From the NCBI RefSeq assembly GCF_019649055.1, contig NW_026570241.1, positions 1,130,501-1,194,500 on the forward strand: a DNA stretch of 64,000 bases, given 5' to 3'. Within the stretch, counting starts at the first letter, position 1; each line of letters starts with the position of its first letter. This stretch comes from Paramacrobiotus metropolitanus. Lineage: Eukaryota; Tardigrada; Eutardigrada; Parachela; Macrobiotidae. Shown piece by piece: positions 47,441-58,999 of the stretch. The position numbers and the translations under genes were made by a program. The notes under the pieces are model-generated. The model saw only the letters and a program-made list of their open reading frames with translations. It searched no databases and had not been told where the DNA came from.

Positions 47441-50252
47441 GTTAGCGAGTAGCCAATATAGAATAGTTAAAATCTGAAGTCGATGGTTTATTACTACAGA
47501 TAGTTACAAATTTACAATATATTGTATCCCTCTTAACAGGTACCTGTAATACGAGTTACACGACAAACGCTTTTGACCGTACACTACTGGTCGAGATTAT
47601 GCATTTCAGAAAAAGAGAATAATTAATTAGTAATGTGCTCATGACTTACTAAAAATTAAGGGAAAATTATTATTAAGGAACCGGCTTGAGATTGAGTTTC
47701 AAATTGATCTCCTAAGCATTACACTGTAAATGCATTATGTGCTGTGAAAACATTTGCATTTTTGTTACCACAATGCGAACTTGAGTTCGTGCTCAAACAG
47801 GGTTACTTTAATCTTCATATTTGAAGGCTTAGAAGGTTTTTAACATTTCAAGGCCAGAGTATCTAATTCAAAAATTATGGGAATACTTTAGTACCAAGTT
47901 GCGCATGATTTCTTGCCCTATGTTTTTGAAAAGCAGTCACAACATTAGGACTTAGTGGATTATTGCCCATCACAAAACGTAATACCGCCGGATGTTTGCT
48001 TATCGAATCCGAAAAGGCATGAAACGAAAGTGTCTGTTACGGAATTGACGGTATACTGGCAATTACAAAATGTTGACAGCACTGGGCTCCCGGCACTTTC
48101 GGAACAGTCTTCCGATTAAAACTCCCTCCATCTGTTTCATTTATTCAGGACGTCTTCAGTAAAATGCCTTTACTGACCTTTCAATAAGTCACTTCAGCTT
48201 CCTTGCACCCTTCCTTGGAAACACTCAACGGGAAAGTTAATTTAGCAAGAGGAATTTCGCAAAAACCTTTTAGTAAGTAGTTGTCGTGCTTGCATCTCGA
48301 TTTCATATCTCGATAAACGTACAACGACCGCCATGATAAAAAACAGGCGCAGAAGATGGAATAAGGAATGAGTGTACGTGATACGTGTTGAATAACCTGA
48401 GACTGAAACGTGAACTTGAAACTCAAGAAGCATATACAGTAATTCCAGCGTTTTGTTCATTCTTTTTCCCCTGACTTCTATGCCGCTGTTAGGAGCCGAA
48501 ACATCGACCATTTTTTACAGTTATTGTTTTAGCGTGTGTTTTTTTTAATCGAAGACAGCCATTGAACTATCTGTAACTCGTATTTCTTCTGCAGTAGTAG
48601 ACCAGATGCGCACAGGCGCTTCGGGGACTTACTTACAACGTTTTTCACCCTTTACATACAGACATCGAACGCAAAACCGCGCCCGTTTACGCGTCTTGCA
48701 TGTATGTATGTACGGGCTAAACTCGACCGCATGCGCACAACAGTCAGGACATACAGACTGACATGTAATATGCGTGCTGTGCTGACATTATGCTTCTAAC
48801 GATAAACTGTAGCACTACTTTTCTAAAAGTTAAACAACGACACATAACCTGTTTAAAAGTACCAAAACAAGGCGCGCTAAGGTACTGCTATGCAGTATTA
48901 TTTTAAGCTAAAATAAACAAAAAAAACAACAAGATATACTAACAATACTTCTGGGTAGCCAGATCACAGCGGGAACCCGCCACACGGTCAAGCAAAACAT
49001 ACAATTTTCTGTCAAAATATACGGACGAAAAACCAAAAATGGAGTTGTCCAGGAGTATAAATCGTAGTCGGGTTTCCACATCCGATCAGGAACTCAAGCA
49101 CAGAATGCAGTAAACTGCAACCAACACCCACAGCTGCGTAGCCAGCGCGCAGTGTTCCCTGCGATACGACGGCAGCAAATGGCAGCAATACATGACAAGT
49201 ATACCACAAATCGTTAGAGACAGCCACAAGGATTCAAGGACCTTTTGGCAAGTCGGAATCAATTTGTAATACGCTAGTCAGCTGCGGTGGGATTCAAATT
49301 ATTTTAAACTGAACGATAATCAGGTAGCAAGCGATCAGTATAAACAGGAGTGCATCTGGCCGAACACTTTACTGCACCGTCTTATCTGAATTCCCAGAAT
49401 ACAGGCTTCCCTGCACTATAGATGAATATCAGTTTCATATTTCTGATTTCAACAGCAAACTAGAAGACAAGAACTTAAAAAACTTTAAAAAAGACGGAAA
49501 ACCCTGTCGTTTTACTGTGTAACCGTCGCTGTCAGCCCAAAGTATGGAGAAACGATCACGTGGTTTTGAATTTTGCTATTGGCGGTGGGCAGCCTCGATC
49601 TAACTCAGAATGCTGACCCACCAATAAAAATCGCGGAAACGCGAAGTTTGTAAGTACCTGGGCGTCGCTTAGACCGTTACAAGGTACGCCCATGTTCGTA
49701 ACGGTTTTCGTCGACGCCCACCGACAGACATCGAGCAAAAAGCGACTTACATCGAAGCCCAGCCAATTGGGACTTGGTACGCCTATTTCTCGTTTCGATG
49801 TAAGTCGCAGATGCTCGATGTAAGTCCGCGTTTTGACTCTGCGCATCCTCTGGAGTTTAGAGCGCTGCACCATCATGCTGATTCATCGAGTGCTATTTCA
49901 TCACACCGACCAATTAGCAATGCAGCTCTCTGTGTGGGCGGTGCCACGAGCGATTCCCACGCTATGCCGGCCTCTGCGGCTTACTCAATCAGGTTTCAGA
50001 AAATTGCCATTGCGCTGTTGTTTTGCCAAATATTTGCCGGCACAATTCATTAGCGACCGATCCGTCGACTTTTAAAGTTGTCATTGACTGACGAGAAGCA
50101 CCGCTGCAAAGTTTCTTATTCCGCTTTCCTTTTTCGGTGCGCTATCCTTTTCCGCTTTGTCCTTTATTCTTCGTGCGCTTCCGGTGTCAAATCCTTGTGG
50201 ACACCCTCCAGCGTCGTTCTGACGGACTACACGGGCTACCACTGCATCCACA
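47441..50252. other. Intergenic, no gene seen
   Basis: Low-complexity AT-rich sequence. An inverted repeat of GCGACTTACATCGAA (about 49741 and 49795) is the only notable structure. The 40 bases before 50253 share CGTCGTTCNGACGGACTACAC with the 5' flank of copy D, a likely conserved 5' UTR. Confidence 0.45.
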
Positions 50253-53167
50253 ATGGACTCTATTGCTCAAGCGGTAGAGCCAATTTGGGGATGGCAGAGT
50301 GTATTATCCACGATCGCCAGTAGGGCCAAACATATTTTCGGGAAGGATATTCTGAGCGATGTCACCTGCCGGATTCAGCCGCTAGATAGCCCCAGTGTCG
50401 ACATCAAAGCACACAAGTAAGAAATCACTGGCACCAAGCCCGTCTTTAGGTGTGTAGTCCCTCAAGCGGAAAAAAGTCTAAAAGTTTCAAGTTAAAACCA
50501 TCCTGATTTAATTTTTCCCCAACCGGTGGTGTCTCCCATACCCTCGTTCCACAAAGCTGTGAAGAACCCGATTGGCATCGCCGCCTAGCACAGCCAAGCC
50601 AGTGGTCGTCTGGAATCTGGGCGAACTACATATTTTTAATTGTGTTAGAAGTATAGATTAGTCTCAGACTCCCAGTTGTAGATCTAAAATTATAATGCAC
50701 CACTGCAGATCGCTTTATGCTTTACATACTCTATTGATTTACCTTATATTGATCGTTAGTCTGATATGCTGATGTAACGACTAACGATATTCAAACGTGA
50801 AACTGAAAAAAAGTGTTCATTGGACAACTGGATTTTGCAGACTTTTGTTGGCCATGGGCAGTGCGGTGTTTGAAACGATGTTTTACGGAGTAATGAAGGA
50901 GGCTGGTGCAAGCGTTGTTAAAATCACTGACATGGACTCCGAGACCTTCAGTAACGTTTTAAGGTACATCTGGAAACGGGCGATGACTATGACCTCGTAA
51001 AATTGGAAGACTGTAGTTGTAAAATCCCTATTTCTTGAAAAAAAGTATGTATTTGCGAGAAGAAACAAGCGATATGTTACATACTTACGCAAGTTGCCAC
51101 TGTCAGAACAGATAAAGCGTCACTGCGTCAATGTTGTCAGATTTACACTGCAAAATGATAAAAACATAATGTAAGCTTTGTAAAGTTCGAAAATCGAAAA
51201 CTAAAAATACCCTTGCACGGCGCTGCTTGCCGCCAGTGCCCTTGTTTCCCGTACATGCAGCATCACCCTGTTAATAAAATGTAGGATGCACGGTATGCGT
51301 TGTTTTACCTAGGCAAAGCTGTACGACGAAACCTTTTTGGAGAACTTATGTTTGAAGAAGACCGATCTTTGGGGAGCTTCGGTACTGCAGTCGGCAGATT
51401 TCCTGGAAATTGACTTGGAAATTTTGACACTAATATTACGTCGCGACACTCTAAAGGCCAAAGAAGTGGACGTGTTCAACGCAGTAGTGAAGTACGTAAG
51501 GTGTCCACTACTGATCGTTTGCTTTTATCATTTATTTTTACAGATGTTGAAACTTTAACCAACCGAACCTTTAGAATAGATTTCGACAAATTTTCGTTTT
51601 GTTTTCCTTTAAACTGCAGATGGGCCAGTCATCAGTGCAAGCAGAAGAAACTTGATCCTACCGAAGCCAACCAGCGGTCGGTTTTAGGCGATAGACTATT
51701 TTTGATAAGATTCCCGATCATGACCTCCGAGGAATTCGCCAACGGACCATCCAAGGTTTGTTGTGCTTAGTATGTTTACCGATCACTCAGTGCTTTGTCG
51801 ATTTAAATTTTCTTATAAACGGCGTATTCTATTTTTAACTTCGCACGCATGCATGTACGCTTATCCAGCAATAGATGCATAACGGAGTACACTCACCTAA
51901 ACTGCATATGATAATGATCGACAAAACTGAAGTTCCATCGTTCGGATAGAATGTCCGAATGATACACTAATATCTAACTGGGCATTCTGGATGCCAGTCC
52001 GGGCTGGTCCGACGGAAAGTTCTTGCGCAGTTCACGATTTACGCTAGAAGTAATATTTATTACGCTCATTTGCTTTGCAGTCGGGTTTATTATCGGCCGA
52101 AGAATCCGACCAGCTTTTTCAGTTTTGGTTCACTAAAACACCATTACCCGAGAAATTCGTCAACCGGATAAGAGTGGGCAGCCAAATCGAAGTAACTGTA
52201 TCCAGGTTTGGCAAAACGATCAGCTCGTCTTATTGGACCTACATGGCTGGATTTCCCGATGTCATCATGTATTCAGTACCTCGCAATAAAACATAGATGT
52301 TCTGCACCAGATCGAGTCAAAACATAAACAGTCTATTTTTTCAGGTTATCTATCGCACCCGACCAACATCCTTGCAGCGCAGATTTGGTACATATAACAC
52401 AGTTAACCTGCTAATTTTTGCTTTCAGTGTTAACACTTAACAACATTTTTCATCAGAGCATGGCGACGATTAACTTGGTGGCTGTTGGTGTTTTTGTCCA
52501 AAGTCCACTTCCTGCCGGCGTGCAATGTGATGTGGCCATCAAAATATATGACTGCGAAGCGGCCAGCACCAATGGACGCTCGAGAAACCAACGAAAAAAG
52601 TTGGAAAGTGTTCGCCATTCAGGGGCCATTCTCAGGAAGAAAAATTTAACTGTTGCAAAACTCCAACTGGGCACGGGGTTTCCGGTAGCTTTCGGCAAAC
52701 GATACGTTCTATCACTGCAAACTAAAGTAAGTGGAGCGAGTTCCATGAATAACAAAAACGATGTGCAGCGCGATCAAAATCATCAAATTGCGAGATGCGG
52801 TGTGTACAAGCATAATGTTTGTAATAATTACTGTCTAGGGCATGCAACAATCCTGGTATGGTTCCAATGGGAAAGCAACTGTGACCGCTTCTTCTGGAAG
52901 CTGCTCGCTCTCAGTCCAGTTCTCCAACGTTCTAGATCCAGAATGTATGCACATGCTTGTGCTACAAGAATCATTTCTTATAGTAACAGAGTGCGCAGGA
53001 TGAGAATGATAATTTTAATGCTTTCAGATGAACGTCAGCGACGCAACGGCTTGTACAGTTACAGCCAAAGAGAAATTGGCTATAATCCAATTACCGAAAC
53101 TAGTACATGCGGAACTACAACTGTTGCCGAAGGACAATTTCCTCAGCTCTATTTCGAAATCACCTAG
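50253..53167 (+). pseudogene. BTB-BACK-PHR copy C, lacking exon 3
   Basis: Exons found: 1 (50253-50416), 2 (50841-50963, 123 bp with one extra codon), 4 (51313-51491), 5 (51620-51755), 6 (52081-52268), 7 (52345-52387), 8 (52457-52726), 9 (52839-52944) and 10 (53028-53167). All are open and lengths match copy A for exons 1, 4, 5, 6, 7 and 9. No sequence like exon 3 (160 bp, end of the BTB domain) occurs between 50964 and 51312. Skipping a 160-bp exon shifts frame. Reading through the exon 2 donor ends in a stop after R-Y-I-W-K-R-A. It may be a pseudogene with otherwise preserved exons, or an exon misassembly. PHR keeps V-F-V-Q-S-P-L-P-A-G and F-P-Q-L-Y-F. Confidence 0.7.
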
Positions 53168-53704
53168 TTTTTAAACTCCGTTTACACGAAACGTGTCTGT
53201 AGATACGGCACTAATGCCCTCGCTACTATGCATAGTACGACTCTTTTCTTTGATCGTATAGCTGACTTTTTGTTCCTTTGCCTTTTTTGTTTTGTTTAAC
53301 TAGCCGAAAATGGATAATGATGAGCGTATGCTGTTATTGAATCAGTTTATAACTGCAGGCAGTCTGAACTAATCAGTCTACGTATCGTTTGCATTCTTTA
53401 AACATGCCGTAAAATATGCATGACGGAAGCACAAGGACACATTGTTAAAACGGTTTCTGGACTGTAGCGGTCTAAAATGAGATACAGTAATTTTACCGAG
53501 CTGCGGCAGTAGCAATACGCCATTACCATTGAAAGTAGCAATAGCCGCCCCATAGTGTCTGTTTGACGATGCTGATCTACAAACCGTAAATATTCTCTCA
53601 TGTTTCCGCTGACAACTTGTTCGTAATCTGCATTGGTTTTGTGCACAAATACGCCGCTTATCAAGCTAATACTGTAACTGAAAACTCGCGAGCGCTCATG
53701 CTGG
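53168..53704. other. Intergenic, no gene seen
   Basis: 3' flank of BTB copy C; no exon recognised. Confidence 0.45.
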
Positions 53705-54055
53705 CTGGACGGATGTGGCTGTACTGGAAAGTCCGAGGGACCTCGGTGCTGCCGCTTTTAGCGACCGCATTGGTGGTCATGAGGGGTCACTCGTGAGCCA
53801 CGATGGATTGGTCAATCGGTATGCGTACGTGGCGTCTTTGGTACCTTACCAACGCACCTGGAGAAGTTCGCGGCTGCCAGTCTCGGTGGTCTGTTGTTCG
53901 CGTTCGGAGGTTGTACGTCAAATGCTCAAAAATTGGGTTACCGATTCTGCGTTCTGTTACAACCCGCATGCGGACATCTGGAGCGACTGCCAGAATGCCA
54001 AAGGCACGGTACCACGCTTCGGCCTGTGTCGGATTCGATGGATGGCTTAAAGATT
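53705..54055 (+). pseudogene. Kelch-repeat relic
   Basis: Across three frames the stretch yields kelch-like pieces in the right order: I-G-G-H-E-G...V-N-R, then A-A-A-S-L-G-G-L-L-F-A-F-G-G-C-T, then C-Y-N-P-H-A-D-I-W-S-D-C, then M-P-K-A-R-Y-H-A-S-A-C-V-G-F-D-G-W-L. The double glycine followed by a tyrosine/tryptophan spacing is the kelch blade signature. No single frame reads through, so it is decayed. It may derive from a BTB-kelch gene. There is no BTB part nearby in the same frame. Confidence 0.55.
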
Positions 54056-54532
54056 GTTCTGACTGCATGCAACCGGATTTCTGGCATTTTTTTTCCGGTT
54101 TTAAGATGAATTTTAAAACTTGTGAAATTCGTTTTAAGATTTTAGGAACATGATGGAAACCCGATTTCGTGTCGAAACAACCTTCTTCTCTTGTGTATAG
54201 TTTCGTAAAAAATTTAAAGAAGATCGGTACATAATGAGACTTTGGTGCACCTCTGTGCATTTAAACTTTAGGGATTTCATGTCACCCATAACTTCTCAAC
54301 CGGATGTTGCGCGCACAAACGGCTTTCACATTATTGTTCACAAATCATGTGGCTATAGAATGCCATTAAACGATGCAAAAACGTTTCTGGAAGAGCACGA
54401 AAGTGAACGTCTTCTTGCATTTACCCGAATTTGCTACTTTGTATCGGGTCTCTTCTCGCAAAGCCAACGAACCATTTTAAAGCCAGAATTGCCAAAAAAC
54501 AAATTCAGCAAATGAATGTTTTAGCACAATTT
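54056..54532. other. Intergenic, no gene seen
   Basis: Contains the 3' flank of the minus-strand receptor gene. No other feature recognised. Confidence 0.45.
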
Positions 54533-57500
54533 TTATAGAAGCGTGGTAGTAAGGCGACATTTAATATCAGCTGAAGATTTTTCTCGCGGAATTTGCTCAG
54601 ATGAGCTGTCGTCAGCCGTTGCGCTAGCTTTCGCGGCGGACGAAGACGCTCGATAGTGTCTTCCAAAGCATATAGAAAGTCTCCCCGATCGGCAATGCTG
54701 TACGTAAGTACCATCCTCGGACATTGGAGGTGTAAATAGTTTAAACAAATGCTCACGGAAATTCCTGGTAGTGACAAGATAAGTGAAAAACGTAAATGAA
54801 TACCCGGCGTACTGGGCAATATCGACAAAAGGAACTGTAAAAAGCTGAACCGTAAAGTCGTAATCTACACCGCTCAAGTAAAAATAGCACGACTGAACGA
54901 CCATGGGGATTCTGGTGACAAGGTACAGTGCGGAACTGCTAAGCAGGATGATGGTATTGCCCGTGTCCGAGCGGCTGGAACGAGAATTATTCCCCTTTAA
55001 GCTGGCATGCGACGACTGTATCTGTTGCAGTCGCATTAGGCCGATGGGTGAACGGTGCTGACGACTGAGTAATACCATCAGACAAACACCGGGGATTAAG
55101 ATAAGGATGAAGGTCACTAGTTCTGCAATAACCTATCAGCGAAAAACAATTATTAACACTCATAGAATGATTGTAATACAGAAAAGCAACTTTCTTGCAA
55201 GCAAATACCGTGCTGTATGTATTGTATCTGGAAAACTACAAACCTATCCACAATTACAAATCGACCGCCCCATGTGAGCGGGGAGAATCAAAAGCATATG
55301 TTTGACCCCATCGACCCTGCTACACGCTTCAGCACTCTGCTTATGTTAACGAAATTTGCGAAGACAATAGCATGGACGGTCTACGAAGTGGCCGTGTTTG
55401 CATTCCTTGACTGACTGACTCACTTGGCCGTACAGTTGGAGACTTGGAGTCACTGTAAGGTTTCGACCCATTATTTTTCGCTACGTATTCGTAGGTAGCA
55501 TTCCCGCCTAGTCGACCACCGGTATTCGTGTATGTTCTGCCTGTATTCCCGCGCTTTCCTCCGGCATTTTAATTTTCTTAGGTCATTCTTAGCTTTTTAG
55601 TTTTTCTTAGTCAGAATTCCGGTGGAATACATGCATAACACAAAGGAACACTGGTGAAATAAGCGGAAATACAGGCGCCGCTGATAATGGGTCGAGTTTT
55701 TTGAGTAAATCGTCCATATATCTTACAGTTATATTGTATTATTATGTACACAGGTCGGTCGTTTTGTGGGCATGCTTGTACGCCAGTTGTACGCTCAGCA
55801 CCAGGACTCAAGTAAAAATAATAGTAAAATAAAAAGATTTCCATCCGCATTTTAAAATTGAATTCATAAGCTGTGTGGTACAAGGTTTCTTACCCTAGCC
55901 GAACGGTCAATCTTTGACCATCGATTAACCCAAGCTGGCATGATGATTATGTCATTATACAACAAGCAGGAAACCACAAACTTGAATACCCCAATCGGTA
56001 GCGCTACGAGAAATAGGATCGCTATTATAATCCAGGCCGTCGACACTCGTTGCAACGATCCAAAGCGAAATGGGTTAATAATTATTAGTAGTCGTTCCCA
56101 GCTAAATGCCACTAGCATCCTAGATAAAATTTATCAGAAACAGGATCGTTGAGGACCAAACACCCAAGATGACCGTACAAATTATTCATACTGAATTTGC
56201 CTTGTCGTGAATTTGTCTTGTCAATTTTGTTTATTCGTAAGGCTTACCAGTCAGCGCAGTGCATGCAAATTTGTTGAAACCACAGTGTGCACCCTTCCAG
56301 AAGCACGAAACTTGAGTATACGTTCGAATAGTTAAAAAACCGTAGCTGATATGATATCCCTATATTGTCGACGCACAATGGCAATCCTAACCATCTAAAA
56401 ATAATTTAAAGATTTATAAGTGCTTGCATTTTGTTTGAGAAACTGATTGCAAGCCATTAATTTTACGATGCTGGAAGGCATACATCTACAACTCAAGACG
56501 AAGCTGACTTTCCGCAGATGCATTATGCATGTAATATTAGTTACACTCAATCTTCAACTCCCTGCACGGGCTGGCAACCCCGAGGAGAGGGGGAGTGTTT
56601 CAAGCAGCGAATAAGAATACGTCTCCCAGTTCAAGTTAACAACGAAGATTGAGGGTGATTTCCAGTGTTTTGCGCGTCCGGAGTTGTCCCTTTTACGGGG
56701 TAGTTAACGGAGAATCAAAAAAACTTTATTGTACTGACAAAATATTACTATATATATTCTAAAACTTTACTACTTACATAGTATGCTTATGTGCGCGATA
56801 GTATGAAAGAATCAAAAATTTACTTTTGGAAAGTTAAAATTTCTTGAATAGTTATGATGTGCTTCTGTTTACGGAAATGCATGAAAATAAATTTTTGCCT
56901 GTCTATGGCATCAAAGTTGAAAATTGACTTCAAACTTCAGGTTAGTTTGGTCGGGCCTGTCGGGGTACGTCCACGGCGAAGCTTTACCAGCTATTTAGCT
57001 GGTCTACGCCGTAGACCGTAGTTGCAATTCCGAAGAGCACAGCGACCAATAACGGCGCAAGGCGGGGCCAATCAGCTCCACGGAGTTGCATCTCCCTGCA
57101 GGGAGTTGAAGATTGAGTGTAACTATTGTAAGGTGATAGCGACTGTTATAATTAAACACGGTACAGCCCATACAGTACACAACGGTTTTGTTGTATCCTA
57201 CTGGGTAGCATTTTATCAGCAGCCAACAAGACCGCGAAGCCATTAGTAATCTGACTACAAAAACCAATTTCGTCCTGACCAGCATATCTGTACAGAACAT
57301 TTTTAAACGTGCACATGTGCCACGAAAAGATATTATACTGCATCGATGGACGATGCAGAGGCTACTTACAGAGCGCCGAGATCGGCAATGGCAGTTCCCA
57401 ACATGTAACTTCGCGCAGATGCTTTCCACTTGCGCAAACTGCGCATTAGGATAACCAGAATGAATACATTGCCGATCGTGCAAACCACCAAAAGAGATAA

Positions 57501-57653
57501 ATATGTGAAGATGTAGAATAGGTACACCTGTTCTACTTGCTGTCTGTTGTACTGACAGATATCATTCCACTCTTTGTATCTAGAAAAGCAATTAGCAATG
57601 CGTGACGTAGTAAATAGAATACTTGTATCGTTTGCCGGTGCAGTGATGTTCAT
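54533..57653 (-). CDS. Multi-exon rhodopsin-type GPCR 7 (model incomplete)
   Basis: Minus strand. The first exon (57653 down to 57370) starts M-N-I-T-A-P-A-N-D-T-S and encodes TM1 (T-I-G-N-V-F-I-L-V-I-L) and TM2 start (G-T-A-I-A-D-L), ending at a GTAAGT donor. A middle exon (56119-55895) follows a TATCTAG acceptor and encodes late TM3 (F-S-W-E-R-L-L-I-I-I-N-P-F) and TM4. The last exon (55122-54533) follows TTATTGCAG and encodes TM5, a basic loop, TM6, TM7 and a tail with D-D-S-S-S-E. Phases between the three do not match, and late TM2/early TM3 is missing, so at least one exon is unfound, probably in 56124-57369. It has classical G-N and A-D-L motifs, like peptide-hormone receptors, unlike the cluster receptors. 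Ligand unknown. Confidence 0.7.
56540..57124. mobile_element. 585-bp MITE with 27-bp TIRs in a GPCR 7 intron
   Basis: Inverted ends 56540-56566 and 57098-57124 are perfect complements beginning GTTACACTCAATCTTCAACT. Both are flanked by TA. An inner hairpin GGTCTACGCCGTAGACC lies at about 57001-57017. No transposase ORF. It lies in the first intron of the minus-strand receptor. Confidence 0.8.
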
Positions 57654-57699
57654 CTTCCAGTTAGCTCTTTGATCTGGCAGACAGGCAACTGCAGACAAT

Positions 57700-58214
57700 C
57701 AAGCTCTTAATCATGAAACTCAGCAGCTGTGTAAATGATAATAAACCCAAATCGAATGCAAAAGAGAGAAACAACAATTACAGAAAAAAGACACCGAGAC
57801 TGATCAGTTAGTTTGCACAGTGCACTACAAATTTTTAACTTTAACCCTGGTTGTGATATATTCATATGTCAACCAATCTACTGTAAGAACTAACAGATTG
57901 TTGACAACCAGAAAAACAGCATGAGAAAGACAAGACTCTAATATTCGATTCAAAACTCTACTACAAAATTTTACATAAACTAGTGGAACGAAATTACCCT
58001 TCTGGCAAAAATCCTTCCGAACTGGTTTATAATAATTACAAACCAGTTATTATCATTAGTATTACTCTGATTTCTATTGCACAAATAGCGTTAATCCCGA
58101 TTTTGATTTCGAACAGCGTCTTCAGACCCTAGAGTAGTTGAAACATACTTCCGTTAAAGTTAGACGGATTTCTCAATATCGCTACCGAAGTACCGTAGAT
58201 TGCATTGCTTTTTT
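57700..58214. other. Intergenic, no gene seen
   Basis: Presumed promoter and 5' flank of the minus-strand receptor; AT-rich with no named element. Confidence 0.45.
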
Positions 58215-58244
58215 AGGAATAGGAATAGGAATAGGAATAGGAAT
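58215..58244 (+). repeat. (AGGAAT)5 microsatellite
   Basis: Five exact hexamers. Confidence 0.85.
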
Positions 58245-58559
58245 ACGCTTCTACTGTACGAGTATCTGTATTTATCAAGCTTCAATATTCTGTAAACGTA
58301 AATTTTAGTTTTACATGCCGGACAATGAACGAGTACATTTTTTGAACGGGTTGTTTCAGTATAGGGGTCGACCTTTTGGTAAGTGAGATACTACGCTGGG
58401 CCGTATAAATATTCGAGTACTTGTACATATAATTCTTTGCTGAAAAATTTTTAATATTCTGATATTCAGCAAAGCGAAACTTATCCATGTAATTAATCAG
58501 ATATGTTTTACCCACGGCGATTTTCTTAATACCAGCCAATAACATGGTAGGCGACACAT

Positions 58560-58999
58560 TAATAATCTCTACTACAGATTTTCGTATCTGAGTAAAGTAC
58601 CGTAGTTTCCAACTGCAAGTGTACTGTGGGAAAGAGGAAGAATTCCGACTTGGATGTCAGTGTCACATGCGTCTGTATGGTGGCCTTATCGCATATCACG
58701 GCGACATCCGTGCGAGCTGGATCAGTGGCGGCAAAGGCCGAACAGGATACGGCAAGCAAGTACCAGAACATTATCCAGGAGTACCGGGACTACCTGTTCA
58801 GCGCTCTGGTCTTCGAAACGCTAGGACCAACCGGAACGGAAGCTACCAGTCTGCATACGGAAGTGGGTAGGAGGGTACGGCAAGAATCCGACAACGTACG
58901 AGCACCGGAAAATTTGCGCCCGCGTATCAGCATAGCAATCCAGCGCGGGAACGCGGCCTCCGTTCAGTGAACACTGAACAGCTCCACTGGGAGCGCACG
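58560..58999 (+). pseudogene. Third R2-like endonuclease fragment
   Basis: A plus-strand open stretch (about 58626-58970) encodes V-T-C-V-C-M-V-A-L-S-H-I, A-E-Q-D-T-A-S-K-Y, F-E-T-L-G-P-T-G-T and R-I-S-I-A-I-Q-R-G-N-A-A-S-V. These match the endonuclease C-terminus at 13.8 kb more closely than the one at 14.5 kb. There is no RT part upstream, typical of 5' truncation in target-primed retrotransposition. The tail contains GTTCAGTGAACACTGAACAG and CAGCTCCACTGGGAGC, partly shared with the hairpin at 1414. No TIR or target duplication found. Confidence 0.7.

Noticed and set aside
53787-54260. 157-codon minus-strand ORF
   Set aside because: Antisense to the kelch-like pieces and without any recognised domain.
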